A stretch of DNA of 64,000 bases from Neoarius graeffei (Eukaryota > Chordata > Actinopteri > Siluriformes > Ariidae): assembly GCF_027579695.1 (NCBI RefSeq), contig NC_083583.1, forward strand, positions 22,228,599 to 22,292,598. The letters are read 5' to 3'. The notes under the pieces are model-generated. The model did not search any database, was not told the origin of the DNA, and was given only the letters and a program-made list of their open reading frames with translations. Shown here piece by piece: positions 1 through 12,036 of the stretch. The position numbers and the translations under genes are program-made. Each line of letters starts with the position of its first letter. Position 1 is the stretch's first letter.

Positions 1-1805
1 CAGGCTATAAAGTGAATATCTCTAAAAGTGAATGCTATCCTATTAATGCTTCAGCATCACAGCTTACACAGTCAGATATCCCTTTTAAGATGAATCTGTC
101 TGGCTTTAGGTATCTTGGGATCAGCGTTACTAGAACGTTAAAGTCACTTTTTTCTGCTAATTTTTTACCTTTAATGTCTAAAATTAAATCTGACTTCCAA
201 AGATGGAGAAGCTTGCCTCTCTCGTTAATTGGAAGAATTCACGCAGTTAAAATGAACATCTTGCCCAAATTTCTATTTTTGTTCCATTGTCTCCCACTTT
301 TCCTGCCAAAGCAGTTTTTTAAAACAATTGATCAAACTATTTCTGATTTCTTATGGTGTGGAAAGGCTCCCAGGATCCGTAAATCCATACTTCAGAGATG
401 TAAATTCAATGGTGGATTGACACTTCCGAATTTCCAACTGTATTATTGGGCGGCACATATTCATAAAATTTCATTTTGGTTCAAATCTACCAATCTGCCA
501 TGGTGCAACTTGGAGGCACAGGCATGTGTTTCATCCTCCTTACCTGCTTTACTTACCTCTTCTATTCCATCTAACCCCTCTGGCTTTACAAATAATCAAG
601 TGGTTCTCTCCACACTTAAAATTTGGTATCAATTTAGGAAGCACTTCAAATTTAAGTCAGCGTCTACATTAGCTCCTTTACTGAAGAATAATTTATTTCA
701 ACCTCCGTTTACAGATTCAACCTTTCTTGCATGGCATAATAAAGGCCTGAAATGTTTTAAAGACCTTTACAAGGATGGTATTTTTCGCAGCTTTATAGAT
801 CTCTCAAAAGAATTTCATCTCCCACCTTCTCATCTCTTTCGATACTTTCAAATTAGACACTGCGCTAAAGCTTTGTTTCCAGTTTTTCCTTCCTTACCGC
901 CTACTCTACACTGGGAGGTGTTTTTAAACCGCGATCCACTTCAAAAATCATTTATTTCTAAAGTTTATAACGAACTTCTTTCTTTTGATTGCTCACCAGT
1001 TACTAAAGTTAAGACTGCCTGGGAAGATGAACTGGATCTAAACTTGGAGGATGACTGGTGGGACACTGCTCTTAAGAAAATTCACACAAGCTCATCCTGT
1101 GCTCGTCTCACACTTATACAGTTTAAAGTACTGTTTAGAGTCCATTTTTCCAAAGCTCGATTGTCTCAAATCTATCCCAGTATTGCTGACAAATGCGACA
1201 AATGTCATGCCTCATCCTGCAATTTAACCCATATGTTCTACTCTTGTCCGCTACTCTCTTGCTTCTGGTTGAATTATTTTGATACCATGTCTAAAATACT
1301 ATCAGTGACCATAAAAGTCTCCCCCCATGTTGCTATATTCGGGCTCCCAGAGGACCATAACCGGTTTACCTCTCATCAATTGGATATTTTAGCTTTTACT
1401 TCCTTACTGGCAAGACGCCACCTTCTACTCCACTGGAAGTCGACTAAAGCTCCCTCGAGTCGTCAGTGGCTCAGTGACGTCATGTCTTTTCTAAAGTTGG
1501 AAAAGATCAGATATTCAGTGAACGGTAACTCTGCTAAATTTTATAACAAGTGGCTTCCCTTTCTTACATTCTTCCACTCTCTCCAGTCTCTGCCCCCTAA
1601 CTGACGGACCCTCTCGTTCCCTTTTTTTTTTTTTTTTTTCTTCCCCTTTTGGTTTTATTTGTACTGTGTAGCTTTAATATTTTAATTATTTCATAATAGA
1701 ATCCCGTTATCAATTTTTATTTTTTTTTTTTGAATTGTGTAATGTTCTTGTTTGTATGAAAAAAAAAATCCTAATAAAAATATTAAAAAAAAAAAAAAAA
1801 AAAAG
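1..1805 (+). mobile_element. L1-Tx1-like LINE, 3' part of ORF2 plus 3' UTR and poly(A)
   Basis: The reading frame runs without a stop from the window edge to TGA at 1602-1604 (about 530 residues). It begins GYKVNISKSE, which follows the reverse-transcriptase palm, then FRYLGISV and RIHAVKMNILPKFLFLF with DFLWCGKAPRI. Further on are GGLTLPNF.LYYWAA and a C-terminal zinc-knuckle-like CDKC...H..C segment near residue 395. All are typical of vertebrate L1/Tx1 ORF2. The 3' UTR is T-rich, with AATAAA at 1773-1778 and an A-tract at 1785-1804. The lack of stops suggests a fairly young copy. The 5' half lies outside the window. Confidence 0.88.
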
Positions 1806-1829
1806 AAACTGTTAACATTGCTTATCATA

Positions 1830-2540
1830 TTAAAGGCCAGCGCGCAACTGTTTTTTTTTTTTTTTTCTCCGCTGGCCCACACTGAACCACCGGCCCACTG
1901 GGAAAACTCCCGCTACTCCCGATGGCCAGTCCGTGTGTGGTTCCGCCATCATTTACAAATCGTAAGAAACACAGTTTAATACGAAAAATACTGAAAACTT
2001 GAAATGAAAAATCAGAATATTTCATCGTTTCCGCCATTTTGGCCCGCACTGAATCTTGTAACATGCGGACTGAATAAATCGCGAATTCTGATTGGTCGAA
2101 AATTGCCAAACACCCTGCGTTGTAGTTTCCTCTTTCTTGGCGGGAGAACCGCATTTTTTTTTTTGCTGACTCACTCTTCTGGATCAAGATGAATCCCAAC
2201 AAACGCCCCAAATTGAATGTGACAAAAACTGATTCGTTTTTCCACAAAAAGACAGAAAAGGTATGTGTGATACATTGATTAACAAGGGGGTTTCATTGGG
2301 GTATGGTAAAATAGAATACTGTTGGTTTTTTTTTTTATTAAATACTGTAACTAGATCAAAAGATTATATACAATTCATTGTTGTTTATTTTCTTTTCACT
2401 TTTGTTACCAAATCAAACACCATACATACATCTGATACATTCAGGAGTGAAACTGAAAAAAATACAAAGTAAAAATATGCAATATTTCTGATCAAAAATT
2501 ACACGCCATTTCACCCTGAAAATGTCCTAGAATGCAGGAA
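1830..2540 (+). mobile_element. hAT-like transposon fragment with a first coding exon
   Basis: A small exon at 2189-2260 reads MNPNKRPKLNVTKTDSFFHK and is followed by a consensus donor, gtatgtg. Short KRPK...SFF leaders of this kind open many fish hAT-type transposases, but no transposase core follows here. The upstream segment (1830-2180) has repeated ggccagcg/ggcccac motifs and may be the promoter end of the element. Family assignment is tentative. Confidence 0.4.
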
Positions 2541-2644
2541 ATGAAGTCTAAATTTCAAAAATTTTCTGGGGGGGCATGCCCCCAGACCCCCCTAGAGGGA
2601 CTTCGCGCCTGCGGCGCTCGTCTTCGCACCTGCGGCGCTTATCA

Positions 2645-3243
2645 GGATTATATAAAATATTATTTTTGACTGGTAAATTTCTTTTTCTGCCTAATACCCT
2701 ATTTGCATCCACTATCTCTCCTCCTTTCAGGTTATTCTTAATATCTTCAATGGATACTGAAACTGGAATCCCTGTTATAACTCCTCTTTTCTTAGCTATT
2801 GCTCCTGGGACGTGTGATGTTATTTTATATCCATTTAGTGATGTTTTCTTTAAGATTTCCCTTCTCTGATCTTCAGATATCGCAAAAATCATTAGTCTTC
2901 CATTTCCTAAGAAGCGTGCATGATTGATTTTACCTATTTCTTTTTCTATGGCTTTGGTGACATGAATGGGGTGTAAATCTGGCCCTTGTTGTTCAAAAAC
3001 TATGATAACTTTCCAAGCTGGTTCCTTATCAGGTTTACTCATAGGTTTACTTCTCTTAACTGTTTCTACAGATCCGCTACTATTGCTACCATCTGATCTT
3101 CGTCGTCTCACTTGCCTTCTCCTCACTTCCTCCCAAAACATATCATCATCATCCACCTTCTCTTTATCTTGTCTATAACCATCTGATTCTTCTGCCATTG
3201 TCCACTTTACATTCACTGTACAGTTGAAGTTTTTAGAGTTCAA
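2645..3243 (-). mobile_element. LINE ORF1-like (nucleic-acid-binding) reading frame
   Basis: A minus-strand frame of 231 codons (2548-3243) encodes an Arg/Lys-rich N-terminus and then HPIHVTKAIEKEIGKI, ARFLGNGRLMIFAISEDQRR and GVITGIPVSVSIEDIKNNLK. This resembles ORF1 gag-like proteins of I/Nimb-type fish LINEs (family memory, not searched). The last 30 or so codons run into an unrelated GC-rich transposon end near 2560-2645, so the true C-terminus is lost. No cysteine knuckles or reverse transcriptase follow. Confidence 0.55.
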
Positions 3244-3733
3244 CCCTTCCGCGTTTACCCCGATTACCGTGTTCTCCCTCTCTTAAAGTCCGTTTGTTCC
3301 CCTTCTCCTACATACACACAAGGAAATCGAGCTATTGTGTGAGGTACATTGTGCACCCGAGCCACAGGTGGCGCTACACGCCCCATCGTGTTGGTACACT
3401 TCCGGTTGTCGTCATGAAGAAGAGTGATTTCCACTTTACATTAACACCACATGTCATTGCCACCTGTTGGCTACAAACAGTCCTGCGCAGACCACTGTTT
3501 TGTAAGACAACTTATTTTGCACAATTGTATATTTTTCTAAAGTCCATTTTTTGCTTACAATTTAACTTATGTCTTAATAAACACACAAAAAGTTCAATTG
3601 TTTTTGTTTTTTTGTCTCCTTGTTCCTCCTGACCTCTTCTGCTGCTCACTACTACTACTGTTGTCATGCCGACCGAGGCTGTTGTGTTTCCCACTTGTGG
3701 TCTCGTCATTCGTCACTTCCGGAAAGGAAGTAA
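3244..3733. other. Unassigned stretch before the MITE
   Basis: No convincing gene is present. It contains AT-rich sequence, a CTCCT/CTACTACTACTG run near 3620-3660, and a copy of the hAT-style phrase acacttccggttg. It is probably transposon-derived, but I cannot assign it. Confidence 0.3.
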
Positions 3734-4258
3734 AGGCCAATTTATGCTGACAACCCAGTCCTCGCAGATAGTGTCTGCGTAGCCCCCCCCCCCCCCCCCC
3801 CACCTTCGCAGACGCTCTGCGCGCACCTCCCAAAAATTGTGACCACCGCAGAAGCCTCGCAGACAGCGTCGCAGACAAGAGGGCTCCGATTGGTCCACTC
3901 TACATCCGCTGTACACGCACTTCCGCTTCCCTGCTTTCCCGGTTTGGTTTGTTTTCACGACCGCCATTTTTAAAAACACGAGCAAAGATGGAGCAGCACG
4001 AAGAGCGGTTGATTGAGGAAGTGAGGAAGTACGTACATCTATACGACTCCAGTTCTAGTCATTATAAGTAACCGGAGGATAAACACTCCACTAACCACAC
4101 CCACCAACTACTCCTAGCGATTTCGCGACTTCGCGCCCCCTTGCGTTGTGGCGGTGAATAACATTGCGCACGCCTATTACTCCCCGCTGAACGATAAATT
4201 ACAACTGTCTGCGAAAAGCTATCTGCGAAAGCATTATCGCAAGAGCATGCAGAGGCCT
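3734..4258 (+). mobile_element. PIF/Harbinger-type MITE (copy A) with retained MADF first exon
   Basis: Degenerate terminal inverted repeats (AGGCCAATTTATGCTGACAA and, inverted, AGGCCTCTGCATGCTCTTGC) are flanked by the 3-bp duplication TAA (3731-3733, 4259-4261), the TWA signature of PIF/Harbinger. Inside, 3988-4068 encodes 27 residues, MEQHEERLIEEVRKY and then VHLYDSSSSHYK, the start of a MADF (Adf-1-like) domain found in Harbinger second proteins. The frame ends at a donor-like AA/GTAACC. A poly-C tract lies at 3783-3800. The rest of the parent transposon is deleted. Confidence 0.75.
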
Positions 4259-4799
4259 TAAGTAGCTCGACTACGTAGCTCGATAGGGTTACATGCACTA
4301 CGTAGCTTGGCTACAATCGCATAATCTAGGTCGTGTAGCTCGATTACGAGAAATCCAGTTCATTTTGATTTCAGCCGAGCTAAGGTGTTTCCATGGCATT
4401 TAGAACTTCGATTTCAGTCGAGCTATGGCAGAAATTCGATTTTCTCTATGTGCATGTAAACGCACTTTTACAAGGACTGATGCAGCACATTCTATGTACT
4501 ATCTATGTCCACTAGTCTACATCCAATCCAATCCATATTAAACACTTCTGTGACCCAATCAGAGATCGCGGGCATCACACGACACAGAGTGCAGTTAGTG
4601 AACGACAGCTAGTCAAGATGCCAAAGTGGGAAAAATGCAAAAAAAAATACAGAAAGGAGTGGGAAAACGACCAAGATTGGTCAGCTGAGGCAAGTCATAG
4701 ACCTAGTTTACCCAGTACCCCTTAGGTATTTTAAACAACCAAAATCGAGCACTGGCCTAAATTAATCATTAACAATAAACATTAATCTCATGAAGTATT
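4259..4799. other. Unassigned, tagctcgactacg-rich stretch
   Basis: Between 4262 and 4450 the sequence is rich in tagctcg/cgagcta words on both strands, which looks like subterminal repeats of a DNA transposon. A short frame at 4618-4689 (MPKWEKCKKKYRKEWEN) may be a transposon exon. No gene is recognised. Confidence 0.3.
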
Positions 4800-5418
4800 A
4801 TTCTCATCTCATCTCATTATCTCTAGCCGCTTTATCCTGTTCTACAGGGTCGCAGGCAAGCTGGAGCCTATCTCAGCTGACTACGGGCGAAAGGCGGGGT
4901 ACACCCTGGACAAGTCGCCAGGTCATCACAGGGCTGACACATAGACACAGACAACCATTCACACTCACATTCACACCTACGGTCAATTTAGAGTCACCAG
5001 TTAACCTAACCTGCATGTCTTTGGACTGTGGTGTTGATGTAACTATAAGACTAATACCTCATCTCATCTCATTATCTGTAGCCACTTTATCCTGTTCTAC
5101 AGGGTTGCAGGCAAGCTGGAGCCTATCCCAGCTGACTACGGGCGAAAGGCGGGGTACACCCTGGACAAGTCACCAGGTCATCACAGGGCAGACACATAGA
5201 CACACAACCATTCACGCTCACATTCACACCTACGGTCAATTTAAAGTCGCCAGTTAACCTAACCTGCATGTCTTTGGTGGAAACCGGAGCACCCGGAGGA
5301 AATCCGCGTGGACAACATGCAAACTCCGCACAGAAAGGCCCTCGCCAGCCACGGGGCTCGAACCCGGACCTTCTTGCTGTGAGGCGACAGCGCTAACCAC
5401 TACACCACCGTGCTGCCC
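4800..5418 (-). repeat. Two tRNA-derived (GATGA)n SINEs in tandem, minus strand
   Basis: The first copy (4800-5032) has only the body and tail, with its tRNA-like head missing. The second (5058-5418) is nearly full length, with the head inverted (gaacccggacc, ccaccgtgctgcccc). Both carry the shared body (tgcaggttaggttaactggt inverted) and a ctcatctcatctc tail. Confidence 0.85.
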
Positions 5419-6340
5419 CGTAGCCTAACATAGCCTACATAATATTATGCGTGTGCATCACCTACTGGTGCATGTAGGATTCAGAACACAGCAGATGATT
5501 GCAAAGTTATAATCCGATTCAACCATACGTAGCCTAGTACCAGACAGCAGATTTTTCACCTCCAGCACTGACGGACTCATGTTGCCATTTAGAAGTTGTT
5601 TGCATTGTTGTTCGATTTACAAATAGTATACTGGTCTTTAGCTGCATATTTTTACTTTACAAGATAGGTGTCAAGTACATTTTACATTTTGGGCGGTTTT
5701 AAGTGCATTTTGGCGGGTTTTGAACATATTTTGGACTGGAAAATGTCAGCAGTATCTGGCAACACTGCTTGCCTGTGACCCTGTAGAACAGGATAAGCGG
5801 CTACAGGTAATGGATGGAGTTTGGTCTGCAGAGTGAACTGACTCAAAATCACAAAGTTCTCATTTTATACCATTTCAAAATAAATACAGTGTATACAGTA
5901 TGAACAGTCCATTCAGAAAGAATCAAAACACATGATAAGAAGTGATACGACGTGAACAGCACAGTATTCAGAGTGTACAATACATTATTCAAAATGACTG
6001 GAGTGAAATCAGCTTGAATATTGATTCAGGTTACAGGTGCAAACGAGCACAACACTCGATAGGGTACGGTCGTGGCCTTGGCCAATCAACCACTACATAG
6101 GATTAAAAAAATGATACACATTGCAGCTGTAGAGCTTGTATTGTAACAATACCCGATTCAGAATAACCTGATGAAATGTATTAGCCTACATTAGCATACA
6201 AAACACTCCAGAATGAATGACTGCTTAATTCAACATGGCCTTAGCTCACTCATTATAACATATGATAATGCTGCAGGCAGTGGAATTAGAATAATACACT
6301 TTTTGAATAGGCTTGTGATTTAGCAGAAAACAATCTTTCA
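5419..6340. other. Intergenic, with a transposon-end motif and a SINE scrap
   Basis: At 5683-5769 a segment (gggcggttttaagtgcattt ... atctggcaacactgc) is repeated in inverted orientation at 20886-20981, so it is a dispersed repeat. A SINE scrap lies at 5769-5818. The remainder is AT-rich and shows no gene. Confidence 0.4.
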
Positions 6341-6697
6341 GGGGCGGCACAGTGGTGTAGTGATTAGCGCTGTCACCTCACAGCAAGAGGGTCCGGGTTC
6401 GAGCCCCGTGGCCGGCGAGGGCCTTTCTGTGCGGAGTTTGCATGTTCTCCCCATGTCCGCGTGGGTTTCCTCCGGGTGCTCCAGTTTCCCCCACAGTCCA
6501 AAGACATGCAGGTTAGGTTAACTGGTGACTCTAAATTGGCCGTGAATGGTTGTCTGTGTCTATGTGTCAGCCCTGTGATGACCTGGCGACTTGTCCAGGG
6601 TGTACCCCGCCTTTCGCCCGTAGTCAGCTGGGATAGGCTCCAGCTTGCCTGCGACCCTGTAGAACAGGATAAAGCAGCTAGAGATAATGAGATGAGA
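6341..6697 (+). repeat. tRNA-derived (GATGA)n SINE with target duplication
   Basis: The tRNA-like head has an A box (tggtgtagtgattagcgc) and a B box (gggttcgagcccc). The body and ataatgagatgaga tail follow. Direct repeats caatctttca flank it (6331-6340, 6698-6707). Confidence 0.92.
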
Positions 6698-6839
6698 CAA
6701 TCTTTCAGTATAAGCAATCTCTACTGTATTTTAGATCATTCATAAATCAATTTGTTATTATACTTTTAATAGAATTAACTTCATTTATTCTTTCTCAAAA
6801 ATCAACATACTTGGCTTTGAATTAACATATTTTCATTTC

Positions 6840-7206
6840 ATCCATTATCCATAGCCGCTTATCCTGTGCAGGGTCGTGGGCAAGGCGGAGCCTATCCCAG
6901 CTGACTATGGGTGAGAGGCAGGGTACACCCTGGACAAGTCGCCAGGTCATCACAGGGCTGACACATAGACACAGACAACCATTCACACTCACATTCACAC
7001 CTATGGTCAATTTAGAGCCACCGATTAGCCGAACCTGCATGTCTTTGGACTGTGGGGGGAAACCAGAACACACAGAGAAAACCCATGCAGACACAGGGAG
7101 AACATGCAAACTCCACACAGAAAGGCCCCCCTCAGCCCCCGAGCTTGAACCCAGAACCTTCTTGCTGTGAGGCCACAGCGCTAGCCACTACACCACCATG
7201 CCACCC
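6840..7206 (-). repeat. Older diverged copy of the same SINE family
   Basis: Minus strand, with a catccattatcc tail instead of the ctcatctc repeat, and a diverged body and head (gaacccagaaccttcttgc, accaccatgccaccc). Confidence 0.85.
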
Positions 7207-7229
7207 TTGAATTAATACATAATTAGCAT

Positions 7230-7771
7230 AAAATGAAATCAGTATGTGTGTGTGTGTGTGTGTGTGGTTATATGAATCAAAATACATTTGTGATTACATT
7301 AAGGTATGTCTGTGTGTTCGTGACTACATATATGCATATAAAATCACCACACTGCATGAAGGAGGACCGAGTTCTGATTTTGAGTTTTCAAGATTTGAAC
7401 CCAAAAATGTGATAGCAACACTGCAAAAAATTGAAAACTGAATTTGAGGAGAAAATTACTTAATACTAGTGAAATTATCTTGCTGCATTGGCAGATATTT
7501 TTACTTGATAAGACATCTTAGAATAAGTTGGTTGCAGTCTAGAACTAAGTTTAATAATCTCAGAATTGGTGTCTTGTATTCTTGTAATAGGAAATGTTAG
7601 ATCATTTCAACTATTTTCAAGATATTTTCACTTGCTAAGATATCATTTTTTGCAGTGAAATAATGGTGTAATTTCACCACTTTTATGTTTTCCCCTTTTT
7701 TTCTCCTCCCATGTTGCCAAACACTGAAAAGATTATACTTTATAGGTTTATGCCTCAAATAGTGTGCAGGT
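7230..7771. other. (GT)n microsatellite and unassigned AT-rich sequence
   Basis: A (GT)n run at 7232-7266, then AT-rich sequence with no supported gene. It is bounded on the right by the target duplication of the next SINE. Confidence 0.45.
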
Positions 7772-8158
7772 GGGCGGCATGGTGGTGTAGTGGTTAGCGC
7801 TGTCGCCTCACAGCAAGAAGGTCCGGGTTCGAGCCCCGTGGCCGGTGAGGGCCTTTCTGTGCGGAATTTGCATGTTCTCCCCATGTCCACGTGGGTTTCC
7901 TCCGGGTGCTCCGGTTTCCCCCACAGTCCAAAGACATGCAGGTTAGGTTAACTGGTGACTCTAAATTGACCGTAGGTGTGAGTGTGAATGGTTGTCTGTG
8001 TCTATGTGTCAGCCCTGTGATGACCTGGTGACTTGTCCAGGGTGTACCCCGCCTTTCGCCCGTAGTCAGCTGGGATAGACTCCAGCTTGCCTGCGACCCT
8101 GTAGAACAGGATAAAGCAGCTAGAGATAATGAGATGAGATGAGATGAGATGAGATGAG
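7772..8158 (+). repeat. tRNA-derived (GATGA)n SINE with 13-bp target duplication
   Basis: A full-length copy with seven or so GATGA tail units. Direct repeats atagtgtgcaggt flank it (7759-7771, 8159-8171). Confidence 0.93.
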
Positions 8159-8540
8159 ATAGTGTGCAGGTTTAAACTATAAACCTCACTAATGAAGTTA
8201 AGAACTGAGAAGTAATCATGGAGAACCTTTTGAGCTTTCTTAAACTTGCTGCAACTTACTGAAGCTTCTGTTTGACTTCCTAATGTATAATATGGAGAGA
8301 AAAAAAGCATTATCAGCTGTGACTTGGTTGTTCATGCAGTAAGGTTCAAAGTCTGTAGTTAACCTTGCAAAATAGACTGCATAAGTCCTGCACCAATGTC
8401 TCACTGGAAACAACTGAAGAAAAATGTAAGTATGTCTTTATTGTAAAGTATTATGAATGTAAGTATTTACTACTTTTTTATGTATGGTTTGAAACCAGGG
8501 GCGCAGATAGGATTTTTGAACTGGGGGGGACTGAGCTTCC

Positions 8541-8586
8541 ATTTTGTGTGTGTATATATATATATATATATTTATTTATTTATTTA

Positions 8587-8643
<57 letters not shown>
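8541..8643. repeat. (TA)n / (TTTA)n / (CA)n microsatellite
   Basis: Dinucleotide TA runs broken by a TTTA block, ending in CA repeats. The Tc1-like MITE abuts it. Confidence 0.9.
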
Positions 8644-8647
<4 letters not shown>

Positions 8648-9171
8648 ACCATTCAAAAGTTTGGGGTCACTTTGAAATGTCCTTATTTTTGAAAGAAAAG
8701 CACTGTTCTTTTCAATGAAGATCACTTTAAACTAATCAGAAATCCACTCTATACATTGCTAATGTGGTAAATGACTATTCTAGCTGCAAATGTCTGGTTT
8801 TTGGTGCAATATCTCCATAGGTGTATAGAGGCCCATTTCCAGCAACTCTCACTCCAGTGTTCTAATGGTACAATGTGTTTGCTCATTGCCTCAGAAGGCT
8901 AATGGATGATTCGAAAACCCTTGTACAATCATGTTAGCACAGCTGAAAACAGTTGAGCTCTTTAGAGAAGCTATAAAACTGACCTTCCTTTGAGCAGATT
9001 GAGTTTCTGGCACATCACATTTGTGGGGTCGATTAAATGCTCAAAATGGCCAGAAAAATGTCTTGACTATATTTTCTATTCATTTTACAACTTATGGTGG
9101 TAAATAAAAGTGTGACTTTTCATGGAAAACACAAAGTTGTCTGGGTGACCCCAAACTTTTGAACGGTAGTG
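8644..9171. mobile_element. Tc1/mariner-like MITE, copy 1
   Basis: The 528-bp element is bounded by inverted repeats CACTACCATTCAAAAGTTTG and the inverse of cccaaacttttgaacggtag. There is no transposase. A second copy, with clear TA duplications, is at 25479-26720. Confidence 0.85.
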
Positions 9172-9862
9172 TGTATACATGTTATTTCACCTCCCTCACA
9201 GGAACTACCTGCAGGCCAGGACAATGATAACATTTTAACATAGCTTCTGGAAATCCAAAGTTTACACATTATCAGCACGCACAGAAATTGCAAAACTAGT
9301 TTTAAAACCGCTAAGTTCCAACTGTTAAACAGAGCGAGAGGCTGGGCTACGTGTGTGTGTGTGTAAAGTGTAAACCAGTGCATCCTGACTTTTTAACTAT
9401 GCCTGTGTGTTGCGTGAGCGGCAGTCAGTCAACAACTCTTCGCAAAGTTTCCTTATGAAACACTATGCTCGCTGAAATTATGGCAGGGAACGCCAGATTA
9501 AACATTAAAACTGCCTTCTGAGCACTGTATCTACAGGCTACCGAAAGAAGGAGGCTACCAGAAAGGCTTCTCTACTCCGTACGATTTTACTTTCACTACG
9601 ACATTACTTTGAACAGAGGATCAAAAAATTGCAAGCTGATATGATAAAGTAAGGCACAGTTTACTTACAGTCTTTTTTTTTTTTTTAACGATGCAATCGT
9701 TTTCTGCCTTTTGGCACCCTTCATCATGCCGTGTTGGGGTCCTGAACTAGCAGGAGCTGTCCCCGATATGCTTGTCAAACTTGTGGGTAACCATAGCAAC
9801 CAAGCTCGAGCTCACAACCTGTGCAGTCTGCGCAGTTGCAACTGTATATGGGTGATTCTTAT
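9172..9862. other. Unassigned intergenic sequence
   Basis: Contains a T-rich tract (9673-9686) and short open frames without recognisable protein content. A phrase near 9395-9460 resembles the opening of THAP-type proteins (tgcgtgagcggcagtcagtc), but too weakly to call. Confidence 0.25.
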
Positions 9863-11089
9863 GCCATGTACACACGTAGCCGGGTATTTTTAAAACCGAA
9901 CATTTCCCCCCCCTCCGTTTATAAAAATGTTTTATCCACACCACCTCGTCTTCGAAAAAAATCCCTTCCACACATAACCGAACATCTGCGTTTTCAATCA
10001 CATTCATAAGCATTCCAAACCTGTAGATGGTTATTTCCCCAAATCCTACCCCCTAATCACATCGCCTGTGCTCTTGGAGCAGTAGTTGGGCTTCTAAAAT
10101 TAAACATGTAAATAGCACCTGCACAATAATTAACGCTTTCAAGGCACTACTCCGATCCATTACTCTTTAGCTAGCCGCACACTACGCCGATTTTCAGCGT
10201 ACCGAGCCAACTGAAGTCGCGAGTCAGGCGTAAAGACTAGTTTTCGATGGTACCGACTCATCTCACAGCCGATTGGAAAAACTAATCGGGAGCCAGACTG
10301 ATCGGCGAGAGTCGCTAGCAATAGCCAATCATATCTTTCGCATATAACACGTGACATCATTAAACACAATTTCTAGCGCGAGAACTACGTGTTGGTAGCA
10401 CCTAATGCAGGTATATACTGTAATTCCATAGACTGAAGCTTTATCCATAGACACAGTGGGCTGGAAAACCACTCTGCTCAAGTTGTGTGGCTGAATTCCA
10501 AATCGCTTTAACTCCCCTATATAAGTGCACTATTTAAGGTTGGGAATAATAGCTCATGCAGCCTAGATAGTGCGCTACATATTCCATGTTGTGTCATTTG
10601 TAATTCAGCCTGTAGCATCTTCAAGTGTTGGGTTTAACAGTAACTACATCCAATAGCCAATCACAAAGCTATTAAGTTGTCACGTGTCGCTTCAATCGCG
10701 ACTGCACTCGTCAACAGTCGGGGGATATGTGCGTGCCCTGTCGGGAGCCGGCTCTGAAATGGGTCAGTTCGGTACCGCGTGGATCGCCATAGTGTGCGGC
10801 TAGCTTAAGTCCATGCTTAATCTGGCTTCTGCAGTAAACAAAGGTCGCACGTTTGACGTCAGGGTATTTGTCGTCATTTTTTTGGCGCAGATTGTGACGT
10901 TCTAAAACGCAAAACTCCGGTTATCTCTGTCTACACGAAAAGGCATACACGGAGTTTTCAAAAATCTTCACTTTGCCCGGAGTTTTTTTAAATATTCGTT
11001 TTTGATGTGTTTTCATGTGGATGACAGGCCAAAACGTAGAAAAATATCTTCGATTTAGCAGATACCCGGCTACGTGTGGACGGGGTCTT
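9863..11089. mobile_element. DNA transposon with cacacgtagccgggtat termini, interrupted
   Basis: The left end (tgtacacacgtagccgggta) and the right end (tacccggctacgtgtggacg) are inverted repeats. The interior is non-coding and GC-richer than its flanks. A Harbinger-like MITE sits inside at 10170-10804. The superfamily is not determined. Confidence 0.65.
10170..10804. mobile_element. Harbinger-like MITE with GCTAGCCGCACACTA termini
   Basis: Terminal inverted repeats GCTAGCCGCACACTA and TAGTGTGCGGCTAGC are flanked by TTA on both sides (10167-10169, 10805-10807), consistent with the TWA target of PIF/Harbinger. It lies within the preceding element, so it is younger. Confidence 0.7.
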
Positions 11090-12036
11090 AGACTACGGGT
11101 ACTTTTATGTTATTTGGTCATATTTTAAAAAATACTTATAATTTTGGACAAATTCCACTTTCTTTGTCACACTACCAATGAAACCCACTTAAAAAAAATT
11201 TACTAGCTTTCTATTATGATTTTTTCATACTTTTCAACCTCCTGGAAGGTGTCAAAATCACTGTTTTCTCCTTGTCGCACACCCAGACTTTTATGCTGCA
11301 TTCATGTGCTATGGGAATTATGGTAAATACCAAACGCCGACATGGAAAGCACACATGAACGCCCCCTCTTGTGGTATTTTCCACTGGGCAACTCGTAGAA
11401 AATTTTGATACACGAGTTGCCGAGATGAGATGAACTTTAACCTTTTCAACATGGTGGCGAGCGGTACAAGACACTTGAATGTTAAGCACTGTACGCTACT
11501 AAAGGGTTTTTTTACTAGTACTAGTGGGTAGTTTTTTGTGTCTATGCAATGTTGCGTCATTAACAAGTGTAATATAATACGTTAGAAATCCGTTTCCTTT
11601 AAAAATGTGGTGTTATGGTTTGTTTTTACCTATCCAGAGCAGACGCTATTGCTAACGATAGCTAACTAACTATTGCTAACTTGAATCTGGTCCACCATCT
11701 TTAATTTGTCAACAATAACAAAAGCATGTGAACACAACACACTGGTAAATACCACTTCCCAACTGGAAAACATCATCTTCCCATAGCACATGGTACGTTC
11801 ACACTGGCGAGAGCATTAAAATTCGCTGGGTTACCAACGATGCTGATAATTTTGTGGATGCTCTGTGAAGCAGATGAAACAGGCGGCTACAAGTTCGCTC
11901 ATGATGCTTCGCCTTGCAAACCTTATTTAAAGGGGACACAAAGCAAACAGATATGTCAACCCGTATCTTTGTGCCAACTGACCACAAGTAGGGTATAAAA
12001 TGTGAAAGTAAGAAATCACTTGACGAAGGAAAAATC
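11090..12036. other. Unassigned intergenic sequence
   Basis: No gene is supported. The words atgtgctatgggaa and cccatagcacatggtac recur in opposite orientation near 11307 and 11780, so another non-autonomous element with inverted ends may span about 11290-11800. Confidence 0.3.

Noticed and set aside
3510-3985. Minus-strand frames across the poly-C tract
   Set aside because: They are Gly/Arg-rich readings of the MITE and its poly-C run.
6350-6410. tRNA gene at SINE heads
   Set aside because: A and B boxes are present, but the fold lacks a proper anticodon arm and the unit is followed by the SINE body; these are tRNA-derived SINEs, not tRNA genes.
6373-6717. Many frames with [20 protein letters not shown] or DMQVRLTGDSKL
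   Set aside because: These are translations of the (GATGA)n SINE in various frames and recur at every copy.
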